In this document: positions 36,286 through 45,468 of the stretch, in pieces
How the letters are laid out: every line of letters begins with the position of its first letter
How positions within the stretch are numbered: the stretch's first letter is position 1
Origin: Stella humosa
GTDB lineage: Bacteria > Pseudomonadota > Alphaproteobacteria > ATCC43930 > Allostellaceae
NCBI RefSeq assembly: GCF_006738645.1
Contig: NZ_AP019700.1
Coordinates: 4,260,001 to 4,324,000 of the forward strand
Length of the DNA: 64,000 nucleotides
Direction: 5' to 3'
The notes under the pieces: model-generated
Databases searched by the model: none
What the model saw: the letters and a program-made list of their open reading frames with translations, nothing else
Told to the model about the DNA's origin: nothing
Translations under genes and position numbers: made by a program

Positions 36286-37335
36286 TAGAGCACGTCCTGT
36301 TGAACGCCGACTCTGTGAATGGGTGACGGACTGTCCGGTTTGTGATTCACCGTCTCTGTTGAAGGAGGCGGTGATGACGCGGGCTTACGGTGATGATCTT
36401 CGGTCACGGGTTCTGAAGGCGGCTGCGGAAGGCGCTTCGGCGCGGGCGGCGGCGGCCCGGTTCGGGATCGGCGTTTCGACGGCGATCGTGTGGATCCGGC
36501 GCGCCCGGCAGGATGGTGAGCGCACGGCCCGGCGGCAGGGCAAGCCGCCGGGCTCGCGCCTGGACGCACACGAGGCATTCATCGTTGCGATGATCCAGGC
36601 GGACCGGGACGTGACCCTGAACGAGACGGTTGCTCGGCTTGCGACCGAGTGCGTTGTGGAAATCCGCCGCAGTGCCCTGAGCACCTGGCTTCGCGGTCGC
36701 GGCTGGACGTTCAAAAAAAGTCCGCACACGCACTGGAGCAGGACCGTCCCGACATCCTGAAGCAGCGCCAGGAGTGGTTCGACGGCCAACCGGACCTGGA
36801 CCCCGAGCGACTCGTCTTCATCGACGAAACCGGCCTTTCCACCAAGATGGCCCGCCTGCGCGGCCGCGCTCCACGCGGCGAGCGCTGCCGTGCCGGCGTG
36901 CCGCACGGACATTGGAAGACCACGACGTTCGCCGGTGCCTTGCGCCTGACCGGGATGACCGCGCCCTTCGTCTACGATGGCGCCATGAACGGCGAGGTCT
37001 TCCTGGCCTACGTCGAGCAGGTGCTGGTTCCGACGTTGCGGGCGGGCGACATCGTCATCATGGACAACCTCCCCGCCCACAAGCCCGAGCGTATCCGGGA
37101 GACGATCGAGAAGGCTGGGGCCACCCGCATGCTCCTGCCGCCCTACAGTCCCGACTTCAACCCGATCGAGAACGCCTTTGCCAAGCTCAAGGCCCTGCTG
37201 CGAGCCAGGGCCGCGCGCACCATCGACGCCCTCTGGGATGCCGTTCGATCGCTCATCCGCCGCTTCTCACCAGCCGAATGCGCAAACTACTTCAAGGCTG
37301 CTGGATACGAACCGGAGTAAGCCGGATCTGCTCTA
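36286..37335 (+). mobile_element. complete IS630-family element, copy B (different subgroup)
   Basis: A 1050-bp element bounded by TAGAGCACGTCC at 36286 and its imperfect inverse (GGATCTGCTCTA) ending at 37335, with TA at both edges. Its transposase is unlike that of the 30363-31534 element. Confidence 0.85.
36374..37320 (+). CDS. IS630-family transposase, two frames with a frameshift site
   Basis: The first frame (36374-36760) gives [17 protein letters not shown] and two helix-turn-helix domains, up to [10 protein letters not shown]. The second frame, open to 37320, gives the DDE domain ([40 protein letters not shown]). The frames join at seven A at 36713-36719. No other break is seen. It is therefore probably made as one protein of about 315 residues by programmed frameshifting. 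Confidence 0.9.
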
Positions 37336-38033
37336 GTTGCGCTCAGCGCCCCGATTACCGCCTCCGCCAGCTTCGAGGACGATTGCGGGTTCTGGCCAGT
37401 CATGAGGTTGCCGTCAGTGACCACGAAAGTGCCCCAGTTGCGCCCCTGCTCGAAATGGGCGCCTTTCTTGCGCAGCGTGTCGGCGAGCAGCCAGGGCGCA
37501 TTGTCGGCGGTCCCGAACTCGATCTCTTCCTCGTCCGTTAGCGAGGTCATCCGGCGGCCGGCGAACGGCCATTGGCCGTCCGCGTCGGTCGCAGCGAGGA
37601 GCGCGGCCGGGCCGTGGCACACAGCGGCGATCACCTTGGACCGCTTGTCGGCCTCGACGAGGACACGGCCCATGTCTGGATCCTTGTACAGGTCCTCCAC
37701 TGGACCATGTCCGCCAGGCACCACAACCGCGTCGTAAGTGCTGGTGTCGATATTGGCGAGGACCAGGGGTTGCTCGATCCGTTCGGCATTCGAGGCGAGA
37801 TAGCTGCGCATCTGGTCGGCGATGTCGTCGCCGACGACCTTCGGGTCGAGGCTTTTCTTGTCCATCGTCGGAATCACGCCACCGGGGCTCGCCAGATCGA
37901 CTTGATAGCCGGCCTTCACGAATGCTTCGTCGAGATCCACGAACTCTTGGGCCCACACGCCCGATTCATAGATCGAGCCGTCTGCGCGGGTCCATTTGTC
38001 GGCCGCGGAAAGAACAATCAGAACCTTGGTCAT
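37287..38033 (-). CDS. DJ-1/PfpI-type glutamine amidotransferase-like protein, C-terminus rewritten by IS630
   Basis: A 248-residue type-1 glutamine amidotransferase-like (DJ-1/PfpI, HchA-like) protein. The nucleophile elbow is [10 protein letters not shown] (Cys), with [16 protein letters not shown] upstream and the acidic residue pattern of the family. Related proteins are chaperone-like or detoxify glyoxals. The ATG at 38033 has AGGAG upstream. The last 15 codons, after about ALSATR, lie inside the IS630 element at 36286-37335. The natural C-terminus has thus been replaced by IS sequence ending in PAALK. The fold core is complete, so the protein may still be made. Confidence 0.85.
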   Translation of the reverse strand: MTKVLIVLSAADKWTRADGSIYESGVWAQEFVDLDEAFVKAGYQVDLASPGGVIPTMDKKSLDPKVVGDDIADQMRSYLASNAERIEQPLVLANIDTSTYDAVVVPGGHGPVEDLYKDPDMGRVLVEADKRSKVIAAVCHGPAALLAATDADGQWPFAGRRMTSLTDEEEIEFGTADNAPWLLADTLRKKGAHFEQGRNWGTFVVTDGNLMTGQNPQSSSKLAEAVIGALSATRADPAYSGSYPAALK

Positions 38034-38121
38034 CACACTTCTCCTGCTTGGGTGGTTTGCAAATTCGGGCGGAGACTAGGCAGGAACCGGCTTTGGTCCC
38101 TCCGCCATCGCCTTGCCGCCG

Positions 38122-38295
38122 CTAGAGCGCATGTCGCTGACGGTCTGGTCGGGCAGCGGCAGGCAAGCGCGTATGATGCACCTGCACCTGCGCACCGGCC
38201 TTTCCGAGCGCAACCGCAACAGCCCGGCCCGTTCCACGTGCGGCGCTGATGACGAGCGCGGTCTTCCCGCTGCACGAGTGCACGGTGTCCTTCAT
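38122..38295 (-). pseudogene. short-chain dehydrogenase/reductase N-terminal fragment
   Basis: A 57-codon frame with ATG at 38295 gives GKTALVISAARGTGRAVAVALGKAGAQVQVH. That is the strand, glycine-rich loop and helix of an SDR cofactor site. It departs from the family after about 40 residues, and the YxxxK active site is missing. It is upstream of and codirectional with the DJ-1 gene, and divergent from the LysR gene, suggesting a former SDR/DJ-1 pair under LysR control. Confidence 0.6.
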
Positions 38296-38466
38296 CGTTG
38301 CTGCTCCGCATAGTTTGACGCTACGCGACGGCATCCCGTCGCTCATCCCTGGGATATGCCTCGTTGGCAAATGCCCTTGGTAGACAAGCTATAAAATAGG
38401 GGGCATTCCCTTCGGGGGAATTACTTTATATATTCCGCCTATATACCCTGGAGGCATAACGACGAA

Positions 38467-39384
38467 ATGGAATTGCGGCATCTCAGATATCTCGTGGCGG
38501 TCGCCGAGGAAGGCAGCCTCAAGAGGGCGGCCGAGAAGCGTCTCCACACCGCGCAGCCATCTTTGAGCCGCCAATTGCGCGATCTCGAACTCGAGGTCGG
38601 CACCGACCTCCTCAAGCGCAGCTCGCGCGGGGTCGAGCTCACGCCCGCGGGACAGGCGTTCATCGAGCATGCCCGGCTGTCGTTGTACCAGGCAGGGGAG
38701 GCGGTCGCTGCGGCACGGCGCGTGGTCAGGCCGACCAAGACCAGCTTTTCAGTCGGCTTCTTGACCGGGCAGGAGGTCGAGTGGCTGCCCCATGTGACCA
38801 ATGTGCTCAGCGGGCAATTGAAGAATATCGACTTCAGGGTATCGAGCGACTTCTCTCCGGACGTCGCCCAAGCAGTTAAGCTGGGCGAGATCGATCTTGG
38901 ATTCTCGCGTATCGAGCCGCAGCCCGACGTCATCTACAAGGTCATCGCGCACGAGCCGATTGTTGTGATCCTGCCGAGCGATCATCCTCTGGCCGGAAAG
39001 CCAGAGATTGATCCGGGGGAACTCGACCCGGAAACTTTCATCGGATATTCCGACACGCCACACGTCTTGAGGGGGATCGTTGAGAAATACCTGGGCGATC
39101 GGGGCGTGAGGGTTTCACCCACTCATTTCCTCGACGGGTTTGCCACCGGCATCTCCCTTGTGGCGTCCACTCGCGGCGTTACTCTGCTGCCGGCCTATGT
39201 CGAACCTCTACTGCCCTGGTCGGTGGTGAGCCGGCCACTCTCCGGCAAGCCTCCAGTCATTGAGATCGCGGCAGGCTATCGGGCCGACAATCCCTCACCC
39301 GTGCTCCATAGCTTCCTGGAGAAAATTGACGAACTGATTGCCTCCCACGCCGCCACGCCAAGGCTGATGCGCCCACAACGTTAG
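38467..39384 (+). CDS. LysR-family transcriptional regulator
   Basis: A 305-residue LysR regulator. The N-terminal winged helix is MELRHLRYLVAVAEEGSLKRAAEKRLHTAQPSLSRQLRDLE. The C-terminal periplasmic-binding-like sensor domain has the usual order of strands (FSVGFLTGQ, IDLGFSRIEP, PIVVILPSDHPLAG). It is divergent from the SDR fragment and DJ-1 gene, so those are its natural target candidates. The frame is complete. The effector is unknown. Confidence 0.93.
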   Translation: MELRHLRYLVAVAEEGSLKRAAEKRLHTAQPSLSRQLRDLELEVGTDLLKRSSRGVELTPAGQAFIEHARLSLYQAGEAVAAARRVVRPTKTSFSVGFLTGQEVEWLPHVTNVLSGQLKNIDFRVSSDFSPDVAQAVKLGEIDLGFSRIEPQPDVIYKVIAHEPIVVILPSDHPLAGKPEIDPGELDPETFIGYSDTPHVLRGIVEKYLGDRGVRVSPTHFLDGFATGISLVASTRGVTLLPAYVEPLLPWSVVSRPLSGKPPVIEIAAGYRADNPSPVLHSFLEKIDELIASHAATPRLMRPQR

Positions 39385-39471
39385 CGTTCTTGGCGACGCC
39401 AACTATTCTATTACATCGACACTATCGGATGATTCACAGACGGACGTAGCCGTGCGAATCTCGGCCGTCAG

Positions 39472-39831
39472 GTGCGCCTGTACCGGACGGTGGCGGGCTT
39501 AAGCCAGACCCAACTGGCCGAGACCATCGGGCTCACATTCCAACAGGTCCAGAAGTATGAACGCGGTAGCAACCGCATATCCGCCAGCGTTCTCACGCGG
39601 ATTAGCGCGACGCTGGGGGTAGCCGTGGACGCCTTCTTCCCCAATGAAGGGGTCGAGGCGCTTGAGAGCAATGACGGCATCATGCTGCGACGGGAGGCCA
39701 TTGAGTTGGCGCGCGCGTTCGAGCGGCTACAGGACCCGGAGCTACGGTCGGCGGTGATGGATCTCGTGGTGAAGCTTGGGCACCTGGTACCGGCGCCCAA
39801 ACCAATCGTCGCCAAACGGCCTGCCGGATAA
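39472..39831 (+). CDS. XRE-family helix-turn-helix regulator
   Basis: A 119-residue Cro/CI-type protein with the classical HTH (LSQTQLAETIGLTFQQVQKYERGSNRISAS) near the start. The rest (LGVAVDAFFPNEG, helical tail) is the usual alphaproteobacterial SinR-like form. The frame upstream to a stop at 39430 has no ATG/GTG/TTG except the GTG at 39472. The upstream codons (NLGRQVRLYR) read like family sequence, so the native start may be lost or nonstandard. It is convergent with the DUF1501 gene. Confidence 0.8.
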   Translation: MRLYRTVAGLSQTQLAETIGLTFQQVQKYERGSNRISASVLTRISATLGVAVDAFFPNEGVEALESNDGIMLRREAIELARAFERLQDPELRSAVMDLVVKLGHLVPAPKPIVAKRPAG

Positions 39832-39848
39832 TCCGCCTTCCCGCCTGT

Positions 39849-41051
39849 TCAGCTTCGCAGCAGGCCGTCTTCGGCGTCGACACCCGAACTTCCTGGGAAA
39901 GCCGCGGCGATGGCGCTGGCTGGGAGCCGCAGATGGTCCCGCAGCAGCCCCTTCGCGATAGCGCGCAGGTCGCGTGTCGGTTGCAGGTCCCGCTTCTCGA
40001 ACAGCCTGTCTTCCGACAATCCCGGCCAGTCGGCCAGGACCCGACCTCCGCGCACGACGCCACCCAGCAGGAATGCGGCACCACCCGTGCCGTGGTCGGT
40101 ACCATTATTGCCGTTGACCCGCGCTGTGCGACCGAACTCCGTCATGACGAGGATAGCGGTACGGTCCCACACTTCGCCGAGCTGGGCACGCATGGCCGCC
40201 AAGCCATCGTCCAGCTGCCCTAGAACTGGCTCGAGGCGGCGTGGCTGGTCTGCATGGGTATCCCAGCCGCCGATCTCCAAGGCGGCGACGCGCGGTCCAT
40301 GTGGCGCTGCCAGCAACGTGCCGGCCGAGGCCGCTAGGGCCATGAAGCCCCCTCCCCGCTGTGGCTCCTCCATCAGTACGCTACTGGCGTAACCGCGGCC
40401 GCGTAGCCCTTCCAATACCGCGGGGCCCAGCAGTGGGTCGGCGTGCAGCGTTTCGGCCATGCGGGCGTAGAGATCGGGCGGTGGGCGCACCGGGCGCGGC
40501 GGCGCCCACATGCCGACCCGGCGAGGCCCACGCATCAGCAGCGGGAGATCCAGGCCTACGGCCAGCCCCACTTCGGGCCGGTCGGACGGCACGTTGGGCA
40601 GGCTTTCCAGCGCGCGATTGAGCCAACCGGACGTGAGGCGCTCCGGCGCCCCACTCTCCATCATGTCCTGCGCCTCGAAATGGCTCCGGTTGCGATAGGG
40701 GCCGGCAACGGCGTGGATCGGCAGCACCGCCCCTTCGCGATAGTAGCCGTGCAGATTGGCCAGCCGCGGGTGCAGACCAAAAAAGCCACCGCAATCGAGC
40801 AGGCCACCCTCCTGCCCGGGTTCCGGCAGAGCGATCGGCCCTCGCAGCTCCCGATATCGGGCGTCACCGTATGGGGCGAGGACCGCCATCCCGTCCATGG
40901 CGCCGCGCAGGATGACAACGACAAGCCGGCCATCCTCAGCCTGGGAGGTGCCGGCGGTTGCGGCGACCGCCAGCCGGGCATTGGCCGACATCGCCAGGGC
41001 GGAGAGCCCCAATAGGAAGCTGCGCCGGCCGATCCTTGGTAGGTGGGTCAT
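39849..41051 (-). CDS. DUF1501 family protein with Tat signal
   Basis: A 400-residue DUF1501 protein. The Tat signal peptide shows RRSFLLG at residues 9-15 followed by a hydrophobic stretch and an AxA-like site (AVAATAG). The mature part has the alkaline-phosphatase-like pattern (VVVILRGAMDGMAVLAPYGD, ILVMTEFGRTARVNGNNGTDHGTG). DUF1501 proteins are exported and almost always encoded next to DUF1800 genes, as here. Function is not established. The start overlaps the DUF1800 stop by 4 bp, and the frame is complete. Confidence 0.92.
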   Translation of the reverse strand: MTHLPRIGRRSFLLGLSALAMSANARLAVAATAGTSQAEDGRLVVVILRGAMDGMAVLAPYGDARYRELRGPIALPEPGQEGGLLDCGGFFGLHPRLANLHGYYREGAVLPIHAVAGPYRNRSHFEAQDMMESGAPERLTSGWLNRALESLPNVPSDRPEVGLAVGLDLPLLMRGPRRVGMWAPPRPVRPPPDLYARMAETLHADPLLGPAVLEGLRGRGYASSVLMEEPQRGGGFMALAASAGTLLAAPHGPRVAALEIGGWDTHADQPRRLEPVLGQLDDGLAAMRAQLGEVWDRTAILVMTEFGRTARVNGNNGTDHGTGGAAFLLGGVVRGGRVLADWPGLSEDRLFEKRDLQPTRDLRAIAKGLLRDHLRLPASAIAAAFPGSSGVDAEDGLLRS

Positions 41052-42364
41052 CGCCGTTGGAACTCTGCGCTGGCGAGGATCATGGCAATGGCATCTCGTG
41101 GCGAGCCGGCGCGCCGTACGGCGTCCCGCGTCGTGTCGGGCGCCAGCGGGCCAAGTGCGGTGTCCAGGATCATCATGGGTTCGAGCCGTGTAATACGCCC
41201 CGCGGCATCGTACGCCCAGTCAAGGCGCTGCATCATTGGCTCCGGGCCCAGCCAATCCACCGCCCGATCGGGCCACCCGTTGGGCTGGAGCGCTGTCCAA
41301 TAGGGTTGGTTGAGACTGCTACACCCGCGAAAGGCCAGACGCCCGACGGCTTCTCCGCTAGCGCCACAGGCACGGTAGGAGGCCGTGACATAGTCCACCG
41401 GGCTGCGCAGCTTCGAGAGCGGTGGAGCCCAGGCTTCGGGCATACGCGGCAGCGCCGCCGCCACCGCGCGCAGATCGCCGCCCGTGTCGCGCAGGATGCC
41501 CTCGATGCGGCCTGTCACGGTTGCAGGCGGGTCATCCGCGATGAAGTGACGGGCCAGTTTGGTGGCCAGAAAGCGGTGGGTGGACGCATGATTGGCGAGG
41601 AAGCGCAGCGCCTCCTCGGTCGCCTCTTCACCTTCTTCGAAACGGCGCCCCATCACCATCTTCGTTCCAGGCTCGTGGCTGGACTGCCGGAAGACGGTAC
41701 CGAACGGCTCCTTCTTGCGTTCGTAGCTCCAACCCGTCAGCAGGCGGGCGAACGCCGTCACATCGTCCTGTGTGTATTCAGCCGCCGGCGAAACGGTGTG
41801 GAGCTCAAGGATCTCGCGCGCCAGGTTCTCGTTCAATCCCCGGCCACTCCGGCGACCCGCGGGGCTGTTCGGCCCGATGGACGAAGCTTGATTCAGATAA
41901 CCCAGCATCGCCGGATGCTTGAACACGGCGAGTAGCAGATCTTCAAAGCGTCCGGTGACATGCGGCCGTATCGCCTCGCGCATGTAGGGACCGATGACGG
42001 TCGATACCGGGTAACCACCACGCTTGCTGACAGTAAAATGGTTGGCCCAGAACTCCACCAGTCGCTCGCGATAGGGCATCGCGGTATCGATGCGACGCGC
42101 CAGCGCGGCAATTGCCTCAATCTGAAAGTTCTGCTCGATCGGATTGGCCTGGCCCGGGCCAGGCTGCCCCGCGGCTTCGAGCTCCAGCCAGATGCGGTAG
42201 CCATCGGCAATAGCAGGGGGCGCCGTCAAGCCGGCCGGCACAGGTGGCGTATCGGCGCCCTCGATCTGGGTATCGAGCCACGCGATTGGGTCAGCGGGTA
42301 ACGGTTGGTCCGGGCGTGGCCCTAGCCCAAAACGGATCGCCGCCTGAATCGGTCGCGAGTCCAT
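41048..42364 (-). CDS. DUF1800 family protein
   Basis: A 438-residue DUF1800 protein. It shows the family's FWANHFTVSKRGG, LNENLAREILELHTVSP and FARLLTGWSY motifs and the KLARHFIADDPPA stretch. The DUF1800/DUF1501 pair is widespread and exported or periplasm-linked, with no firm biochemical role. The stop overlaps the DUF1501 start (ATGA), so they are translationally coupled. The start is at 42364. Confidence 0.92.
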   Translation of the reverse strand: MDSRPIQAAIRFGLGPRPDQPLPADPIAWLDTQIEGADTPPVPAGLTAPPAIADGYRIWLELEAAGQPGPGQANPIEQNFQIEAIAALARRIDTAMPYRERLVEFWANHFTVSKRGGYPVSTVIGPYMREAIRPHVTGRFEDLLLAVFKHPAMLGYLNQASSIGPNSPAGRRSGRGLNENLAREILELHTVSPAAEYTQDDVTAFARLLTGWSYERKKEPFGTVFRQSSHEPGTKMVMGRRFEEGEEATEEALRFLANHASTHRFLATKLARHFIADDPPATVTGRIEGILRDTGGDLRAVAAALPRMPEAWAPPLSKLRSPVDYVTASYRACGASGEAVGRLAFRGCSSLNQPYWTALQPNGWPDRAVDWLGPEPMMQRLDWAYDAAGRITRLEPMMILDTALGPLAPDTTRDAVRRAGSPRDAIAMILASAEFQRR

Positions 42365-42471
42365 CGGTGGAGTGTATCACCGGGCGGCCTCACTTCGACC
42401 GAACTGAAAGGGCCAATCCGATGGGAATTGCCGGACAAGACGGATGGCATCGGGCCCACCCTCTGACTTGT

Positions 42472-43125
42472 TTAAAGCCCGTCCTGCTTCTCGCCTCGCG
42501 CCACTATGGACAATGACCCATCCGGCAATGGCCTCTGGAGCTGCAACGCCTCGGGCGTCGGCGCCGTCATCCAGACATCGATCTCCTCGCGCGTCCGGAG
42601 AATCACCGGCATCGCCTTTGGGTGGATGAGCCCGACTTCCTGATTGGGATCGGTAGTCAGGAATGCGAACAGGTCATTGGTTGTCTCGCCCTCGCGGACT
42701 TTGCGGACCGAGGTCCATCTGCACCAAATGCCGGCGAACACTGCCAAAGGCCGGCTGTTGTCGAACGCAAACCATGCCGGTGGCCGGCTTCCATCGGGCT
42801 GCAGCTCCGGTTCGGAGAAGCTGGTGAACGGGACCACGCACCGGTTCTCGATTCCGAGCCAGCGCCGCCAATGCGGTGAAGTGGTGTTGCGGACGTTGGT
42901 CACACCCGGATCCGAATTGCGCCCCTTGAGGGCAAACACGGGCGACGGCATGCCCCAGCGCGCCAGCGTCAGCTCGCGCCCCTCGGGCTGATTGCGAACT
43001 ACAGGTGCCATGTAGTCCGGGAATATCCCCGGCTGCGGCTGCAGATTGCCGGTCCGATCGAGCATGGCGGCCGTCAAGTCGCGGATGGCCTGCTGCCCTT
43101 TGGTCAGCGAATAGAGATTGCACAC
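42472..43125 (-). CDS. SOS response-associated peptidase/HMCES-like protein (YedK)
   Basis: A 217-residue SRAP-family protein (HMCES/YedK). The family crosslinks to abasic sites in single-stranded DNA through Cys2. The start GTG at 43125 puts Cys at position 2 (VCNLYSL), as the mechanism demands; a longer upstream frame would bury it. Other expected residues are visible: the Glu of RCVVPFTSFSEPE and the His of LIHPKAMPVIL. It faces the imuA-imuB-dnaE2 genes across an SOS-type box, which supports co-control by LexA. Confidence 0.9.
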   Translation of the reverse strand: MCNLYSLTKGQQAIRDLTAAMLDRTGNLQPQPGIFPDYMAPVVRNQPEGRELTLARWGMPSPVFALKGRNSDPGVTNVRNTTSPHWRRWLGIENRCVVPFTSFSEPELQPDGSRPPAWFAFDNSRPLAVFAGIWCRWTSVRKVREGETTNDLFAFLTTDPNQEVGLIHPKAMPVILRTREEIDVWMTAPTPEALQLQRPLPDGSLSIVARGEKQDGL

Positions 43126-43206
43126 GGCATTGCCCTCTCGATCTGTGCCTGCGGCTGAAGGGGCACGAGCCATGATCGTGCCCGATTGACTCCCGGCCGC
43201 GAACGA

Positions 43207-43221
43207 GAACATACAGGGAAC
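43207..43221. promoter_or_regulatory. predicted LexA (SOS) box
   Basis: GAAC at 43207-43210 and GAAC at 43218-43221 are separated by exactly seven bases. That is the alphaproteobacterial GTTC-N7-GTTC LexA site read on the other strand. It lies between the divergent starts of the yedK-like gene (43125) and imuA (43272), where it could repress both. An extra GAAC at 43201 does not have the right spacing. Confidence 0.7.
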
Positions 43222-43271
43222 ATTGGTCCTGTCATCCGGTTGGTGACTCCATCCGGGAAAGCCTAGTCCGT

Positions 43272-44030
43272 ATGCCTCGCCCCTCACCCACTGTCGCCAT
43301 AGCCGAGTTGCGCCAGCGCATCGAGCGACTGGAACAGGGCAGCAGCCGGCCGCGCGCCGTGCAGCCCTTTGGCGTCGATGCCATTGACCGCCACCTACCC
43401 GGCGGCGGCTTGGCGGTAGGCGCGCTGCATGAAGTGGCCGGCGGCGGGAACGGTGCCATCGACGGCGCGGCAGCGAGTTTGTTCGCGGCCGGGATTGCTG
43501 CACGTAGCCGTGGCAAGGTGCTGTGGTGCGTCGTCCGCCAGGACCTGTTCGCCCCCGCGATCGCCCAGGCCGGGCTCCAGCCTGACCGTGTCATCTATGT
43601 CGAGACCGGCGACGAGACTTCGCTCCTGGCCTGCTTCGAAGAGGGCCTGCGCCATGGCGGCCTGGGCGCCGTCGTCGGCGAGGTTGCCCGCCTGTCCATG
43701 ACGGCCTCTAGACGCTTGCAGCTTGCGGCAGAGAGCGCTGGGGGCCTCGGCATCGCCATCCGCCGCTGGCGACGACAGGCCGACGCCGCCGACTTCGGCC
43801 AGCCAACGGCCTCGGTCACGCGCTGGCGGGTGACCACCTGCCCTCCCGCCCTGCCGGTGCCAGGCGTCGGGCGTGCCCGCTGGCACCTGGAACTGATCCG
43901 CTGCCGGGCGGGCGAGAGTGCCGATTTTGAAGTGGAGGCGTGCGATGCCGCGGGTCGTATCGCTCTGGCTGCCGACGTGGCCGACCGACCGGCTGAGGCG
44001 CAGACTTGGTGGCAAAGCGCCACCGCCTGA
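43272..44030 (+). CDS. imuA: ImuA, SOS mutagenesis RecA-like protein
   Basis: A 252-residue ImuA (SulA/RecA-like). The pattern AIAELRQRIERLEQG, LPGGGLAVGALHEVAGG and VLWCVVRQDLFAPA is that of the alphaproteobacterial ImuA, which works with ImuB and DnaE2 in error-prone bypass synthesis. The P-loop is degenerate (EVAGGGNGAID rather than GxxxxGK[ST]), as usual for the family. It starts at 43272, some 50 bp after the LexA box, and overlaps imuB by 86 bp. Confidence 0.9.
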   Translation: MPRPSPTVAIAELRQRIERLEQGSSRPRAVQPFGVDAIDRHLPGGGLAVGALHEVAGGGNGAIDGAAASLFAAGIAARSRGKVLWCVVRQDLFAPAIAQAGLQPDRVIYVETGDETSLLACFEEGLRHGGLGAVVGEVARLSMTASRRLQLAAESAGGLGIAIRRWRRQADAADFGQPTASVTRWRVTTCPPALPVPGVGRARWHLELIRCRAGESADFEVEACDAAGRIALAADVADRPAEAQTWWQSATA

Positions 44031-45468
44031 CACACCGCTCGTGCTGGTGGGACGCGAAGGCCGCCGCCGGGTCATAGTAGCTGCGGACACTGCCGCCGTG
44101 CGGTCCGGCCTCCGTGTAGGCATGGCGGTAACCAAGGCCGAGGCGCTGACGCCGGGCTTGCTGATCGAGGATGCCGAACCGGCCGCTGATGCGGAGGCGC
44201 TGGAGCGACTGGCGCTGTGGGTCCTCCAGCGCTACGCTCCGATCGTCGCCGCCGATCCCCCCGATGGGCTGGTGATCGACACCACCGGCACCGACCATCT
44301 GCATGGCGGCGAGGCGGCCATGGTCGGCGGCTTGGTCGATCGTCTTGCAGGCTCCCAGGTAGCGGCCCGTGCCGCCTGCGCCGATAGTTGGGGTGCGGCC
44401 CATGCCTTCGCCCGCCATGGCGCTCGTTCGGCCATCATCCTGCCTCCCGGCGAAAGCAACGGCCGGCTGCTCGATCTGCCGATCTGCGCCCTGCGCCTGC
44501 CGTTGAAGACGATTGAGGGCCTGCTCATGCTGGGCTTCGAGCGCATCGGCGAACTCGCCGCCACGCCCCGAGCCCCACTGGCCCTGCGCTTTGGGCCGGA
44601 GGTGGGTCGGAGACTCGACCAGGCATTCGGCCGGCTGGCCGAGCCGATCGACCCGATCCGCGCACCGGAACAGGTCGAGGTCATACGTTCCTTCGCCGAG
44701 CCGATTGGCGCCGCCGAGACCATCGCCCGCTACACGGCCAAGCTGGTGGTAGGGCTCTGCGCCCTGCTGGAGGAGCGCGGCCTCGGCGCTCGCCGCGTCG
44801 ACCTGCTGTTTCACCGGGTCGATAACCGTATCGAGGCCATCCGCGTCGGCGTGGTCCTGCCCCTGCGCGATGCCAAGCGCCTGACCCGCCTCCTGTGCGA
44901 CCGCATCGAGACGGTCGATCCCGGCTTCGGCATCGAGCGCATGTGCCTGACCGCCACCGAGGCAGAGCCCCTGGGCGCCCAGCAGGTGGTGTCCTCCCTG
45001 GGCGGCGAGCCCGAGGCCGACGTCACCGGACTGATCGACGTCCTGGCCAATCGCATCGGCGAAGAACGCCTCTACCGTGTCGCCGCCGTCGCCAGCGACG
45101 TGCCAGAGCGCTCGGTGATACGTATCCCGGCATCGTCTGCCGATACCGGCGTCGGCTGGCCCGACCACTGGCCGCGGCCGTCGCGCCTGCTGGCCCGGCC
45201 CGAGCCGATCGAGGCGATGGCCCTGCTGCCCGACCATCCGCCGGTGGCTTTCACCTGGCGCGGCATCCGCCGCCGGGTGAAGCGCGCGGACGGCCCGGAA
45301 CGGGTGTTCGGCGAGTGGTGGCGGCGGGACGCCGAACTGGTGGCCGTGCGCGACTACTTCCAGGTCGAGGATGAGCAGGGCGAGCGCTTCTGGATCTACC
45401 GTGCCGGCGATGGCGAGCACGCCGACAGCGGATCCCAGGGCTGGTTCCTCCACGGCATCTTCGGATGA
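43945..45468 (+). CDS. imuB: ImuB, Y-family polymerase-like protein
   Basis: A 507-residue Y-family-like protein. It starts [23 protein letters not shown] at ATG 43945, with GGAGG about 7 bases upstream; other upstream frames are shadows. ImuB proteins keep the Y-family shape but lack the catalytic carboxylates, and act as the hub linking DnaE2 and the sliding clamp. Here the palm region has TGTDHLHGG and [14 protein letters not shown]. It overlaps imuA at its 5' end and dnaE2 by 4 bp at its 3' end. Confidence 0.92.
   Translation: MPRVVSLWLPTWPTDRLRRRLGGKAPPPDTPLVLVGREGRRRVIVAADTAAVRSGLRVGMAVTKAEALTPGLLIEDAEPAADAEALERLALWVLQRYAPIVAADPPDGLVIDTTGTDHLHGGEAAMVGGLVDRLAGSQVAARAACADSWGAAHAFARHGARSAIILPPGESNGRLLDLPICALRLPLKTIEGLLMLGFERIGELAATPRAPLALRFGPEVGRRLDQAFGRLAEPIDPIRAPEQVEVIRSFAEPIGAAETIARYTAKLVVGLCALLEERGLGARRVDLLFHRVDNRIEAIRVGVVLPLRDAKRLTRLLCDRIETVDPGFGIERMCLTATEAEPLGAQQVVSSLGGEPEADVTGLIDVLANRIGEERLYRVAAVASDVPERSVIRIPASSADTGVGWPDHWPRPSRLLARPEPIEAMALLPDHPPVAFTWRGIRRRVKRADGPERVFGEWWRRDAELVAVRDYFQVEDEQGERFWIYRAGDGEHADSGSQGWFLHGIFG

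Noticed and set aside
36088..36288. 66-residue plus-strand frame
   Set aside because: It is antisense to the ArdC-like remnant and has arginine/proline-rich content.
43816..45453. 545-residue minus-strand open frame
   Set aside because: It is antisense to imuB and glutamine/histidine-rich, with no family pattern.
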